This document shows, one piece after another, positions 27,265 to 40,849 of a stretch of DNA of 64,000 bases. The position numbers and the translations under genes were made by a program. Positions within the stretch are counted from its first letter, which is position 1, and each line of letters opens with the position of its first letter. The DNA comes from Acanthochlamys bracteata (Eukaryota; Streptophyta; Magnoliopsida; Pandanales; Velloziaceae): the NCBI GenBank assembly GCA_019914995.1, contig CM034135.1, positions 4,404,501-4,468,500 on the forward strand, in the 5' to 3' direction. Below the pieces are notes generated by a model, which worked only from the letters and a program-made list of their open reading frames with translations, ran no database searches and was not told the origin of the DNA.

Positions 27265-30200
27265 ATGGTTTCTCTTTCTACTCGGGTTCGCTATGCCGCC
27301 AACAAGTTTGAGTACTCTCTTTCTCTCGGATGGAAGGTTCTCTTCTATTGAAATGGCTCTATAATTTTATTCTAATAATTTCTTCTGGTTTGAATTGGTT
27401 TGGTGGAATTTGTATTGTTGATTGATTGTTTCCTGAGTTAGGAATCAAGACTTTGTTCTTTGAGGAAATATCGGGTTTCAATTAGCTTTTCTTTGGTGTA
27501 TTTTTCTTAATTCGTTTCTTCTCGTTACGTTATCTATTTGATGCTACTAGTTCCACAAATTGAATTAGAACACTGTTTAAATAGGCAAATGAAGAGGTAG
27601 TAGTGAAGAATCCTTTTGTTTGAATTAGAAACTCTATCGACGCATGTTGTTATTTCTACAATTTCGACATGAGTATTTTTTTTATGTGGATGTGATTGTT
27701 TTATCTTTGATCTTCATTATGATTCATTTTATTCGTTCTAAAATGATGTGGTAGGAAAACTTTAGTTTATCCCTCATTTGATTCTTAATGAGTTAATGTG
27801 CTACAAGGAAACAAATAGAGGTGATATTGTGATATGTTGTTAATGAAACTAGGCAGCTAATAAGCTAGGTTGAATTTATTGTGCGGTGATGAGAAATTGT
27901 GACATAGTTGATATTTGAATGAAAGAAATTATCTCTACGAATTAAAGGTGTTATAATAAAGTTTCCTCCGAACATGCTACTGTTGTCCTGTGGTGTTGAT
28001 CTACTTCAGGGAAACAAGATGCTAGCTAACAGTTTCACGTGTGCTGAACTTCAGTTTCTGATTGAGCAAACTTCAATTCTTCATATCAGCTTATAAAGTT
28101 ACTATATGGGTTCGGTGTGCACCTTTAGACTTCCTGATGTCATAGCACATATTGACTGTTGCAACTGTCAAATTGAAAGCGAAGAATCTTTTAGTGTTAG
28201 CACAGAAAGCTTTTCCTATATATAGATAAGTTGATGACTACAACTTTTAAACGACTGGGTGATACAATTGATTGGCATTCAGTGGATGCTTGCTTAGAAA
28301 TATGGGATCCAACAGGACTGTTTGGTAGTCCTCTTATTGTTACTTTTAGAAGTAACTCATAGACGAGTCTGAAGCATGTCTTTTTGACCGAACAAAGAAG
28401 TGCCCTCTTTTAGCTATGTTTGAGTTGTCGACTCGATCTTGCTGATAGTTAATGGATGCTTATAATTTTGTTATGCTTCATGACCCTAAACTTCATGGCA
28501 ATAATTGCATTGCCTACTCAGGTGTTGTTGCGTGTACAAAGCCATTTGGTAGTATTATCCTAGCCACTTGACTAAGCTTCTTTGTACCAATAGCTACCTT
28601 AGTTTGGATACAGTACATTAGATATTAAGTGATTTTTTCTTTTTGTTTTATTATGATAAACGATTCCTTAATTTCGTTATGTTGTTGCAATGCAGAAGTA
28701 TGCAGTGGGTCAGATCAATTCAAGGGAGTTAAGTGATGCTATCTGGAAGACTTTCTTCCAGGGTAGACTGACATTTCAGCATTGGAATAAAGGGGAACAA
28801 ATGGAACCAACAGTGCCAGGACAAGGAGGGAACCTACTCGTCAGAAAAATTCCTACTCCTGCTCCAACGTATATGCATTTTTCCGGTTATATATTTTATG
28901 ATAAACTTCTTCATCGCATTAAACAATATTAACATTGTAGTCGTACTTTCTTTCTTTTATGGCTAAAAGTCACTACTTTGGTTTCAGTTTGATCTTTTGG
29001 CATACCTATTGTGTCGACACAATGATTTCCTTTTCCATTTCTGGTTATTTTGATGTTTTAACTTTGCATTATGAACCAGAGGCATGTCAATATCAGGTAC
29101 AGGTAGAGCAACTTACCATACTTAACTCTCAAGCTCACATGTTTTAGGTTTTGAAGAGATACTGCTCGACTTGATTATGAGAGGTATTCGGGTTATTTAA
29201 TGCGTATGTTTTGGCATAGACAACCACCAGTTGAACGCAGTTTTTATTTGATTATGTTTAACAGTTAAATATCATGTCTTCAAAGGGTCCAACTATCATC
29301 TTTCGAGGGTTTTAAGAGCATCCTTTCTCCCCAATCAAAATTAAACAATTTCCGATATCGTTATCTCGTCATTGGTGCAGTACGTCGTATTTGCATGTGT
29401 GCGCGTGACTTTTGCAAGGATAATTTAGATCATGAAGTAAGACCATCTCTATCTACCTTGACCTGCTTAGGGAAATAGCACCATGAAGTTGTTCTCAAAT
29501 ACTTCTATGTTATGTGCACCACTAGGTTTAGATGGCAGTGTTTCTGTAGGATGTTTTCATTTAGTAGTTAGGCTTCTTTTGGGATTAAGGTTTGGAGAAC
29601 GGATTCGGAAAAAGGACTTTAAAAGCCCATCTAGGAGAAACAAGTTAATTGCTGTGACAATCCTTGGTTTTAAGTGTCTTTTAATTTAGAGAAAGATGAT
29701 ACCATGATCTGAGAAATTTTACCGACTCCCATATCGGACAGCCCCTTCTCTGAAGCGCAAACTACCTACCCAAACCATGGTTCAACCTCACGGAAAAGAG
29801 TTTTAATTACTTGCATTAGATAATGTCTGTTACTATTTATCTGTTGGGACCATAATATCAATGGTTGAATTTGTTTGAGCGTTTTCTTACTGGCCTTGTG
29901 TGTTTACTCTAGTTTACTGAAAGCAGTTGTCTTTATCTGTAGCCAAGTGTTTGTTGGAGATGTTGTCATGTTGAAAGACCCTAAGAACTCTGATGACTAT
30001 CTTGTAAGAAGATTGGCTGCGATTGAAGGATATGAATTGGTTTCCAAAGATGAAAAAGATGAGCCTTTTATTTTGGAGAAAGATCAATGTTGGGTACTAT
30101 CGGACAATGAAGCCTTGAAACCAAAGGTATCAACCTTTTACAAGTTCAGCAGATCTTAAAATGTTGCTAATATTGTTAGTATCTCATAACAGGAATTTGG

Positions 30201-32057
30201 GATAGACTAGATGGCATTATAAAGGTTATATGAAGCTCTAGTAAAAATGAGCTATACTCTTGACAAGAGTGTGTGGGCATGTGCATGAGCGTGTGTCCAT
30301 ATACATGTGTTTGTGTGTGCGTGCAAGCAATTTTCTTTTCCCTTTTCTGATCCATACTGCTGAAAATTATTTTAGGTTAGTGCTCCCTATTTGTCATCTG
30401 GATACCAGAATGAAATATGAACTCTTGAAATTTAGTTGGAAGGTATAATAAGTGCTCGATATAAAGGGTAAGCAGTTTGCAGTTTGGATCTTAATCTTAG
30501 AAGTAAATATTACCTGGTAGGATTTCAGCTCAAATCCAATCTATTGGATATTAGACGTACTCCAGTCTGAGTTTTACTTTTATCTGGATTATCTTTTTCT
30601 TTATTATTATTTTTTATTTATCTAACTTTGCATATGAGGTTTCTATTAATTTAATAATATTTTGTGTTCCCTAAGTATCCGATTTCAAAGTTGGTCTGCT
30701 TATAATTTATCTGTAGTTTGTCTTTCTTGAATATGATTTTCAACATTATGTTTCTTATTACCAAAGATAAAATTTAGGAACTATATACCATATGCACAAA
30801 TGGTCTTTTACTAGTGCTCTTCTCCTTGTTCGTGCTTCGTCGCTGCACCTTTGTTTTCTGTTTGTATATATCATCCAAACCATAGTAATTCCATGGAATT
30901 CATGTTCTTATCTTATTTTTATATGATAGCCATGGATTTAAATTATAATGCAAGAGAGGTTCTCTTCTTTCTTTTTTTGGTTCTGTAAGTGCTTGTTCTT
31001 CATATGGAGAAGAACATGTAAATAAAGAAGAAATGTGTGTGATTTGGATTTAGAAGGGGAACTTGAAGCCGGAGAATGTACGTCCTGATGCTACATATTC
31101 TTAGTTGGGGATCAGAGCATGCTTAGTCTTTTTTTATTGGGGATTCAAAAACAGTAGTATTTGTCAGTGTCTGAAGTGTACATTACTTTTTTGTGGTTAA
31201 TCAGATGACCAAGGACATTGTTTAATTTTACTTTGTGGATGTTTGTGGATGCTGGTATATCCATGTTTAGATGTCCATTCTTGGCTTGGTAAGCATAACA
31301 TATTTGCCTCTGATAGGTGTTTCTTTTCCTATTATCTCGTACCAGTCCTTGCATATTACTTCTGATCATTGGCAGAGAGGATGCATATTGGCTTGTTGTT
31401 CACTCTGCAGTTTTAATTTGGTTTGAAATTCCTGATGCCCAGGTCATATATATTTTGTTCCTCTAATATCTTCTTATCCACTCCCTCTTCCTTGCATTTC
31501 TTCTTTTGCGTTCCTTTGGCCAGTAGCACCTGCGAGTTCTTAACCTGAACTTGCAAAGCAATTGTGTAACTCATTTTGCTCTTAAGCTTTATTGAGCAGA
31601 GGATTTTGTTGTCAGAGCATGTTTCTGCTATAGCTTTTTCTTTTTCTTTATTTTATTTTATGTTACTTTATATCTATGCCAAATACTTGCTTTGCATGTT
31701 ATTTATTTCAGCAGCATGAAACTTACATAATCATAGCATTTATAATATGAAGCGACATAACGTCCTTCCTGTTGCACTATTTTGGTTGTAGGAAGCTAGG
31801 GACAGTAGATTGTTCGGTCCTGTAGCAATGACAGACATTGTTGGCAGAGTTGTATATTGCATGCGATCAGTTGTTGATCATGGTCCAGTGCAGAACAGGT
31901 ACTTCATCATGTTCGAAGATTGTTCAACATATTCCTGTAGTTAGTTTTTGACATGAATGGCATTTGCTTCTGCAGTCATTTTGCGATGAAACATGATGAT
32001 TCTGTATTGGCTGTCGAGCTAGACGTGGATGAGATGGCAAAGAGTATGAAGGCGTAA
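27265..32057 (+). CDS. S26-peptidase-like protein (mitochondrial inner membrane peptidase relative), probably catalytically inactive
   Basis: Five exons (27265-27336, 28696-28868, 29943-30126, 31792-31898, 31976-32057) join in frame to 205 residues. The order of conserved boxes matches the S26 signal-peptidase fold: GEQMEPTVPGQG (about 62-73), VGDVVMLKDP then YLVRRLAAIEG, WVLSDNEA, and DSRLFGPVAMTDIVGRV. In active relatives the first box is G-x-SM-x-PT with the nucleophile Ser, and the second has Lys-Arg. Here they read EQM and VRR, so both catalytic residues appear replaced. The C-terminus is short and acidic (LDVDEMAKSMKA). From memory, Arabidopsis At2g31140 is a like-sized family member. 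Role unknown; mitochondrial location is inferred. Exon structure and frame are intact, so this looks like a maintained gene. Confidence 0.85.
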
Positions 32058-32530
32058 ATTCCCTTGCTAGGGATTTCTGGAGCCGTTGGCCTTTTCTGCC
32101 TGTGCATGACAGTGCTCCCTTGCGGAATTGCTTGATGAAGCACACACTCATCTATGTTAGAGATGAGCTCTATTGTTACCCTTTTGATTGTTAGTTCATG
32201 TTTGATCTCTGTCAAGCCATCTGAAAGCATCTGGTTCACTTCACTGTATTTTAGGAGTCATCTGTCATAATGTACCTAGATGATGCATCTTTCTCATTGG
32301 TAGGGTTCCTGCTGTCGTCAACATGACAGATGGATCGGCCTTTTGATAAAAGTTAGGTTGTTTCCAAGCAATGTCTGCAAGTGTTTGAGCTGCATCTTCA
32401 CATGAAAGGTATTTAGCATGTATTTCATTCTGTACTGCTAGATTGAGATTTTGCTTATACAGACAGTTTTGCTGCTAAATTTTGGTTTTTAAGTGACGGA
32501 CAGCTTGACGGATGCGTACTTCGCAATGTT

Positions 32531-32568
32531 ATCAATGCTTATACGTTGCATCAATGCTTATACGTTGC
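32531..32568. repeat. Perfect 19-base tandem duplication
   Basis: ATCAATGCTTATACGTTGC occurs twice head to tail, about 470 bases past the stop of the S26-like gene, possibly in or near its 3' untranslated region. Confidence 0.9.
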
Positions 32569-34734
32569 ACAAGGTTTCTTGGACAATCTTACAACTTGAT
32601 TTCAAATCTCTGTTAAACCTATTCACGACATGTTTGAGGTTGCTGAAAAGGTAAAACTTTCTTAAAAAGAATTTGTATGGATTTTTGAAAAAAAGTTTTA
32701 TGTACAGTTATTTTATAATGTATAGTTTATTTGTACCTTTTAAATTAAAAAAAATTTATATCTAGAGCACTCGCAGAGAGCTTTTTTGAGCCAAAAGTAG
32801 TTGCAAGTGACCCCAAACAAGACATACCATTTTGTACGAGGAGAACCAAGGTGCAATTAATTCTGAATAAATTGCCACCTGTTAAACACTAGCAGAAGTG
32901 TTTTTGATGCAATTTTAGTAGTGAAGCATCTGAAGTCTCTAAGAAATCGATTGTTTCTTACTCAATGTTTCATTTTGCATTTTATTAGATTAATTTTATT
33001 AATCTCTAACTTGGCGTAAAGCAAATTATAAATGGTTAGAAACAGTACAGGTGACGAATAAAGTGGGATGCAGGAAATTATTAGTGGATATGTATGCACG
33101 ATCACTTTGTATAGGATGTGAATTGTTTGTTCGTCTAAATCTTGAGAATTCACAGTAAGTAGTAACCTAATCAAATATATCTACTAAGTGAAAAATAAAT
33201 CTGATCCGAGCCATGCTTCCATCTGAACCTGACCAGTTTATGCGAAAGAACCTGAAGGTTGACGCCATTCCACTCGCGCGCTCACATTGAGCCCATTTGA
33301 CAAAACTTAAAAGTTTTATCAAAATAAGCAGCTTATTTCGACTTATAGGAACTTAGATTTATTGCTGAAATAAATGGGTTACTATTAATGTTTAGGGTGA
33401 AATGAGCTTATTGTAAAACAAACTGAAAGAAGTATTTGAGTGAATAAAATACATTTAAACCGAAAGAATGTACAGAAACTGAACGTTTTAGTTTATAATG
33501 AGTGATGGTTGTTAAATTTATGAATTCTTTTCGTATATGTATTTTTGTTTAACTCAACATAGTCATTAAAACATATATACTTAACATATATTTTACTAGA
33601 ATTATTTTACTAGAATATATTTATTCTTACTAAACAATATTTATAATATAGATTTGTGACGGTGTTGGTAGACTCGGAGCGGATCGTTTATGTCGATATG
33701 AAAACCATCGATCAAAAATGCAAAGTCGGGTCAGGTCAGCAAAAAATTCGATCGTGCAATCGTCCTGGTTTGATCTAGTTCTACTAGGACAAGTTTCAGA
33801 TTGACCAAGCAACATCTTGCCAGGGTTGACCGAACCACTTAAAGCATATTTTTTGATTGGATTATTTTTTTCTCGTGTGAGGCTTTCTTCTCCTCTCTTG
33901 GCTAAATTCTTCGAGGGAAAAATAAATCCGAACAACAATTCGATTGATAATGAGATTGAAACACTCTAGATTTATTCGAGATAGATATTCACGTTGCATG
34001 TTTGATTTCATCAAGTCTCGATCAACTAAGGCGAAACTAGTTAAGGAGTTGAATTGGATAATCGTCAACTGATGATTTTTATATTGTGCTATTGATTCAA
34101 CTACTACTGGCTTTACTTCTGCCAGTGATGGTTCTGAAGCTGCAGAGAGGATTGGCGCATGAATCTGAGGTCTCACAGGCTTGAGATGGGTACTGATTTC
34201 TTGCTGAATACATGTGGTTTTAGCATCTCGTTGACTATTGTAGGCTTATATGGTAGAGATTTGATTTTATTAGATGCTGTTCTGTTGAATTTATTAGTAA
34301 AGTGATGGAATATGGCTTGGAACTTCATTACATAGAGCATTTAGTTTCGAGAAATATATGGATTTGTACTTGTATTTAATCATCTTTACCCAAGTATTAT
34401 GTTACGGAAAATATTAGATTGATTAAATGCTGACTAGAGATGTCTTTGATCTTAGATCTTAAATGCCATTACTTAAGGACGATCAATGCGGTTAAGTTCT
34501 TTTAAAAATATTTGATTATGTAAGATTGTAGAGTTTGATTGTCCTGTAACTTGAAATTGGCATGATATTAAATATCTACGAAAATTATTAGAAATGTAAT
34601 TGTTTCGGCCATGTGTATGTATCAGCTCTTTTGTCTTTTGAAATGCTTGAATATAGAGTTTTGTTTGTTATTGAAAATCAATTGTCGCTGCGATTGATGC
34701 GATAGTTTTTTATTCTAAGTTGGCGACATGCAGA
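32569..34734. other. Non-coding spacer
   Basis: No convincing gene. Open frames at 33630-33938 and 33862-34176 (minus) overlap each other and match no family I know. A phrase near 33296-33370 (CCCATTTGACAAAACTTAAAAG ... AGCTTATTT) looks like one end of a MITE. The rest is A/T-rich. Confidence 0.4.
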
Positions 34735-35515
34735 TAGGAGTGGCAATATATGAACCGATCCGAAAACGAAATCAAAAAATTCGAGTTAGGATTAAAAAAT
34801 TTAACCCGTATAAATATTTGAGTTAGATTATGATTGACTGAATTTGATCCGGTTATTAAATAGGTCGATTCGAATTAATCCGAAATTGACCTACCAATTC
34901 GAATTGCAATCTTTTGAAAAAATAACATTTGATTTTTCCTTTCCGTTTATTAAAATATTAGCAATAAAAATAATCGATAATATCAATTTATAAATTATAT
35001 AGTATTTATAATTAATTATTATTTTTATATCTTAGTAAAATAGTGTAAGATGAGATTTATAATATTATCGAAAGTATTACTATATAGGTACTTTTATAAT
35101 GACGAATTTAGATTTATATAAAAAATTTATCAAAATTTTGTTAGATAGTTATGTTTATCAAAATTTTTATTGAAATTATTAATATATATTTATAATTATA
35201 AAATTTCAGCTGTCACCACATATTTTCAAAAAATAATTTTTGAATATTTTGAGGACCGATGAAGATAATAAAAAAAGCACATTTTGACTAATATTTACTA
35301 TATCTCGTCACTAAAAATATCATACGCTTTTATTACAATTGATATTATAAATTTTCTAAAAATTAAAAATATAAAAGTAAAAATTAAAATTTTTAATATT
35401 AAATGGGTGGATCTGAAACTAACTCACAAATTTAAATTGTCAGTCCTACCCGCAGGTTAGCCCACTCATCTCCCGAATTGACCCACGACCCGCCCGCTCC
35501 GACACAATTCTAGAT
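34735..35515. mobile_element. hAT-type non-autonomous element, copy 1
   Basis: It starts ATAGGAGTGGCAATATATG and runs for several hundred bases of sequence closely shared with 43464-44250. Both contain phrases such as ACCCGTATAAATAT, CCGATGAAGATA and CTCGTCA. The right end is not clear; homology to the other copy fades after about 35400. No transposase is seen. The superfamily is inferred from the second copy, which has 8-base target duplications. Confidence 0.6.
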
Positions 35516-35799
35516 CGATAGCCGGGTGGAGTTTTCTAACTATGATTTGTTATGCCCTTGGTACAAGAACTAGGCACAATTGTATTGTACAATATTAATT
35601 CAAGATTAAATTGTTAACAGATTTAAAAACAAGCATAAGGCATTAACAAAAAATTTAATAGCACTTAGCCAATATGAAGAAGTTTAATGATGAGTGGCCT
35701 AATAATAAAGATTTATGCACATGGATGACATCGAATTAGATAATAATTTATCAATCTAGTCTCTTTGCAAAGCTGTATAACAAAGGAGACTGTTGTCCC

Positions 35800-36350
35800 T
35801 GTTAGATATTGTAAAGCTACTATTTAAATTAGTGGTTAATTAGAATGCAATAAATTAAATATACATTCATATTGGAATGCTAAAGGTTAAGGATGACAAA
35901 ACACTACCCATAAAGTTGGAAGATTAAAGAAGTTGAAGCATCTAATGGAATATAGAAAGCCAAATGACTCAATTAATTGGAAGATTGAATGACAATGGTT
36001 GAAAATTTAAGAGTATTTTTGGACACATTATAAATATGGATAAGAAGTATTTGTTTGAAGAATCAAATACACCATTCACAACATCAAGTGCGAGAGATAT
36101 AAGCAAAGCATTTTATTGAGAGTTTCCACTTAAAATGTAACACAAGAGTTTGTAATTACTTTTTAGTTACTGATTTTCTTGAAAGCTAGTTTGTCTTCTC
36201 GTGAGGTCTTTCTCGTTTTTCCCCACGTAAATCTCTTGTCCTTGTGATTATTTTGCTTTTTCTCAATTCTCGTATTGCTTACGCAAAATTCTTGAGTGTG
36301 TTTTATATTTCCACTGCGTCTATGGACAACCGAACACACTCGCTATTTTA
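35800..36350 (+). repeat. 5' LTR of Copia fossil C
   Basis: Starts TGTTAGATATTG. Its end is set by alignment with the downstream copy and by the primer-binding motif six bases later. Confidence 0.85.
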
Positions 36351-39300
36351 ATAAATGGCATCATAGCCACTGGTTTGTTGCGATTGCTAGCAAATATGAG
36401 ATTGAGAAGTTCAATGAGCAGCTACACATCGTGGAGAGAAAAACTATTGGCGGTTCTTGCAAAGGAGAACTGTTTGGGAGCATTAGAGAATCGATCAAGT
36501 GATCTTCCGAAGAAAAGATGACAGAAAATTGAGCAAAATATTTTGGCTCACATTCATCTTATTTTGACCGATGATATCTTACCAAGTGTACTGGAAAAAA
36601 AGACCGCAAAAGAGGTATGTGAGAAGTTGGAAAAGACTTATGCTAAAACGTCACCGCAATATGCCATTTTTTTAATAAGAAAGATGTATTCTCTACGTAT
36701 GTTAGACTCAACTTCTGCTTCAGGGCACTTATGTTCATTGGAGGTTTTGTTTTCTCAATTGACAACGTTGGGAAAGAAAATAGAGACTAATGAACGTGCC
36801 TTGATCCTTCTACAAAGCCTTTCCGATTCCTATGAGCAGGTAGTGATCAACCTCACTACTACGACTGATATAGATTCTCTTATTTATGATGAGATAGTAG
36901 CAACTGTTCTTGAGGAAGAAGGTCGCCGCAAACGTAAACAAGAGATTGTATTTGGTGGGCACCAAGCTGAAGCCTTATTGATTGCACAAGATAGCTTGGA
37001 TAAGAAACGAAAGTTCAATAACGGCTCTGAACAAAAGAAGAACAAACGACAGATAAAGTGTTATGTCTGTGGAAAGCTTGGGCATTTCAAAAGGGAATGC
37101 AAGACCATAACAAATAAAATTGGAGGTACGTATTCCTCGAAGTTCCTTTTTTGTATGGCGTACAACTCTGATGATGGTGAGGCTCTAATGGGAGAGACAG
37201 TGGTTGCGTCTAAACTCTCATATGACTAGATCTTGGACTTGGGAGCATCCTGGCACATGACTTCTAGAAGAGATTTGCTTTATCATTATAAAGTTATTTC
37301 TGGAGGTGCCATGCATATGGGAAATGGATAAGTTTTTGAAGTTGCTGAAGTCGGTTTTGTCAAGCTTAGCAAATGATGGAAGGGTATGCATTATCAGTAA
37401 GGTACTTCATGTATTTGGTCTTACAAAAAATTTGTTGTCTTTAGGACAACTAGATAACCTAAACTGCAAGACTCGTGTTGGAAACGAGATTATAGAGATC
37501 ATTAAAGACGGCAGAAGATCTTGAAAGCTGAAAAGATTGACTCAAACCTATGTAATGTGTGTGGGGTGACACTGACCAAGGGAGAAGTTTGTGTTGCATC
37601 GAGCAACATTGAGAATATCACGCGAGTATGGCACTTGAAACTGGGGCATATTTCGAAACATGGTTTGAATATCCTCAGTGATCGGAAGCTCCTATCAGGA
37701 TTATCCGACGTAAAGTTATCATTCTGCGAGAAATGTGTCACCAGTAAGCAGCAACGGGCATAGTTTGGGAGATCAGTTTTCAGAGTCAGAGACAAAGTGT
37801 GGGAGTCACCATAACTATCTATTGGTGGTGCTAAATATTTTGTTTCATTTATTGATAATTTTTTCAGGAGAAGTTGGGTGTTCTCAATCCGAAGAAAGTC
37901 GGAAGTCTTTGAAGTGTTCAAGTTCTTCAAAGCCCGGGTGGAACTTGATTTAAGCAGTAGGATCAAGTGCTTTAGATCGGACAATGATGGAGAATACAAT
38001 AGTGCAGAGTTTCTTACTTTCTTGGCATAAGAAAGGATAAAAATACAGTTAACGATGGTTTACACGTCTTAGCAGAATAGAGTAGCTGAGCGATTCAATC
38101 GAACACTAGCTGAGCGGGTACGTGCTATGCTATAAGGGGCTGATCTGCCACATAGTTTTTGGACACAAGCAGTCGATATTGCTTGCTATGTGTTGAACCG
38201 TATTCCTTCTGCTGTCATTGATTTAAAAATTTCAATGGAATTGTGGACTGGTGCCACTGTTGATTATTCTCATATATATATTTTTTATTGTCCGGTGTAT
38301 GTAATATATAATGCTTAGGAAAGAACCAAGCTAGATCCAAAGTCTAGGATATGCCTATTCTTAAGGTATTGTTTATGGGATCCCACTGCCCATAAAATTA
38401 TCTTCAGTAGGGATGTCATATTTCCGAAGAATCAGTTGTAAAAAGTGACTGATAGCGATGATGCAAAGGAGAAGGAGGCAGTAGTCCTAATAATGACCAC
38501 ATCTGTACTAGAGGAGAATGATGAAAAAGACGATCCTAATCTGAAGCCTATACTAGCGGATGAGCATAGAAGAGGATGAAATTTTCAGGCCTACATCTCT
38601 TAAGAGTTCAACTCGAAAGAGAAAGACACCTGAGAGGTATGAGGACTATTTTATGGAGTCATCTCAATCTGTATATTGCTTATTCACAAAGAAAGGAGAG
38701 CCAATCTTCTCTCAAAGAAGCACTGGAGAGTCCAGATGCGTCTTTATGGATGGAAGCTATATAGGAAGAGATTGAGGCGCTTCATAAAAATAAGATATGG
38801 GAGCTGGTACCTCTGCCCCAAGATTATAAGCATATTGGCAATAAATAGGTTTAAAAGATCAAGTGACGCAGCAATAATCAAGTAGAACGGTATCATGCTC
38901 GGCTGGTAGTGAAAGACTACGCACAAAAGAAAGGGATCGATTTTGATGAGATCTTCTCTCCAGTTGTACGTTTAACAACTATTCGTGTGGTATTCACACT
39001 GTTTGCATCATCGGATCTCCATTTTGAACACTTTTATGTGTACATTAAGAGATTTGAGTGAGGTGAGTTTGTCATCTTGCTGCTGTATATGGATGATATG
39101 CTTGTAGCAGGTCCAAATATTGATCGTATCCAACAATTGAAGGCTCAATCGGATAGTAAATTCGATAATAAGGACTTGGGGCCCGTAAATAGAATTATAT
39201 AGATGCAGATATAGCGAGATAAAGACAAGAGAGAGATTCGGCTGTCTCAACCTAGTTATCTGAGGAAAGTGTTGGAGCTGTTCAACATATATGGCGATAA

Positions 39301-40266
39301 GCTGATGTCTATCTCACTCTCTATTAGTCTCAAACTACCCTATCCAAGAGTAAGAAAGAATAGAGATGTCTCGGATATCATATGCATAAGCAGTGGGAAG
39401 CCTACTGTATGCCATACTTTTCAGTCGGCCTGACATTGCACATGCAGTGAGAATGATATGTAGATTCATGGCATGTCCTGACGTTGAGAATTGGAAGGCG
39501 GTAAAAAGGATTCTTCGGTATGCGAAAGAAATCTTGAATGCTGTATTGTGTTAGAGAGGATCTGATTTTGTTACCAAATGGTTTGTTGATGCAGACTACG
39601 CACGTGATTTGGATAGGAGAAAATCTACCTCTGGTTATGTGTTTATTCTTTCAGGTGGTGCTATCAGTTGGTGCTCTAAACTGCAGTCCGTGGTAGCTCT
39701 ATCTATAACGGAATCTGAGTATATGGCAGCAACACATACATGCAAGAAAGGGGTCTGGATGAAGAGATTGTTGGAAGAACTTGGGGCAAAAATATGAGAC
39801 TCTATCTTCGTTTTGTGACAGTATAAGTGTATTGCATTTTGTAAGAAATTCAGCACTTCATTTTAGAACAAAATACATAAATTTTCAATATCATTACATA
39901 CGATATATGGTTTCCAGTGGGAGCATTGATATGCTCAAGATTTCTACCAAAGAGAACCCTGTGGATGCCTTAACTAAGGTGGTAACAATTGACAAGTTTT
40001 TATTTTGTAGATCTCTGTATGGAATCACAATGGAGAACAATATTGGATGTGACAAGAAAGCCGAAAGAAAATCACTTAAAGATAACAATAGAATCGACGA
40101 AAGATAGGAAACTACTATATGAGGTAAAAAAAATCAACTATCATGCATGCTAGCCCTGCTCCTCTCAGTCGTACCTATTTTCAGTGTTATCAAACTTTGA
40201 CACTTACGTATCGATTTCTTTTTATTTTTGGATTGCAATTTACAAAATGTTTTTAATTGAGAGATT

Positions 40267-40818
40267 TGTTAGACATTGTAAAGCCGTTATATAAATTAGT
40301 AATTAATTAGAATGCAACAAATTAAATATGCATTCATGTTAGAATACTAAAGGTTAAGGAAGATAAAACACTACCCATGAAGTTGGAAGGTTAAAAAAGT
40401 TGAAGCATCTAATAAAAGATGGAAAGTCAAATGACTCAATTAATAGAAAGATTGAATGACAACGATTTGAAAATTCAAAAGTCTTCTTGGATATACTATA
40501 TATTTAAGTAAGAAGTATTTGTTTGAAAAATCAAACACACCATTCACAACATCAAATGTGAGAGATATAAGCAAAATATTTTAATAAAAATTCCCACTTA
40601 AAGTATAACAAAAGAATTTGTAATTATTTTTAAATTAGTGATTTCTTTAAAGGCTAGTTTGCATTCCCGTAAAATTTTTCTCGTTTTTCTCACGTAAATC
40701 TTTTATTTTTGTGATTGTTTTGCTGTTTTCTCAATTCTCATATTGCTTACGCAAAATTTTTGAATGTGTTTTATATTTCCGCTGCATCTATCGACAACCG
40801 AACACACTCGATATTTCT
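40267..40818 (+). repeat. 3' LTR of Copia fossil C
   Basis: Starts TGTTAGACATTG and aligns throughout with the 5' LTR. Many of the differences are C/T or G/A changes, as expected of methylated, silenced DNA. Confidence 0.85.
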
Positions 40819-40849
40819 GAAGAAGATAGGTGATTAGAATGGAGGTGAT

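Larger units (their letters stand above)
35800..40818 (+). mobile_element. Copia LTR retrotransposon fossil C
   Basis: Two direct LTRs of about 550 bases (35800-36350 and 40267-40818) start TGTTAGA and bracket a 3.9 kb interior. A primer-binding motif TGGCATCATAGC follows the first LTR at 36356. The interior keeps recognisable order: gag with a zinc knuckle CYVCGKLGHFKREC (about 37060-37100), the gag-pre-integrase motif VWHLKLGHISKHGL, integrase remnants, reverse transcriptase remnants (YHARLVVKDYAQKKGIDFDE, about 38890-38950), and RNase H with DRRKSTSGYVF through ITESEYMAA (39609-39797). It is broken in numerous places, probably well over ten, so it is inactive. Over the first 330 bases of the LTRs about one base in seven differs, implying several million years at usual plant rates. 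I saw no target duplication. Its right LTR ends beside an LST8 pseudogene. Confidence 0.9.

Noticed and set aside
30260-30335. GTGTGT-rich stretch as a functional element
   Set aside because: It is a degenerate simple repeat within an intron of the S26-like gene.
33630-34176. Two overlapping minus-strand open frames
   Set aside because: They overlap each other in different frames and match no family I know.
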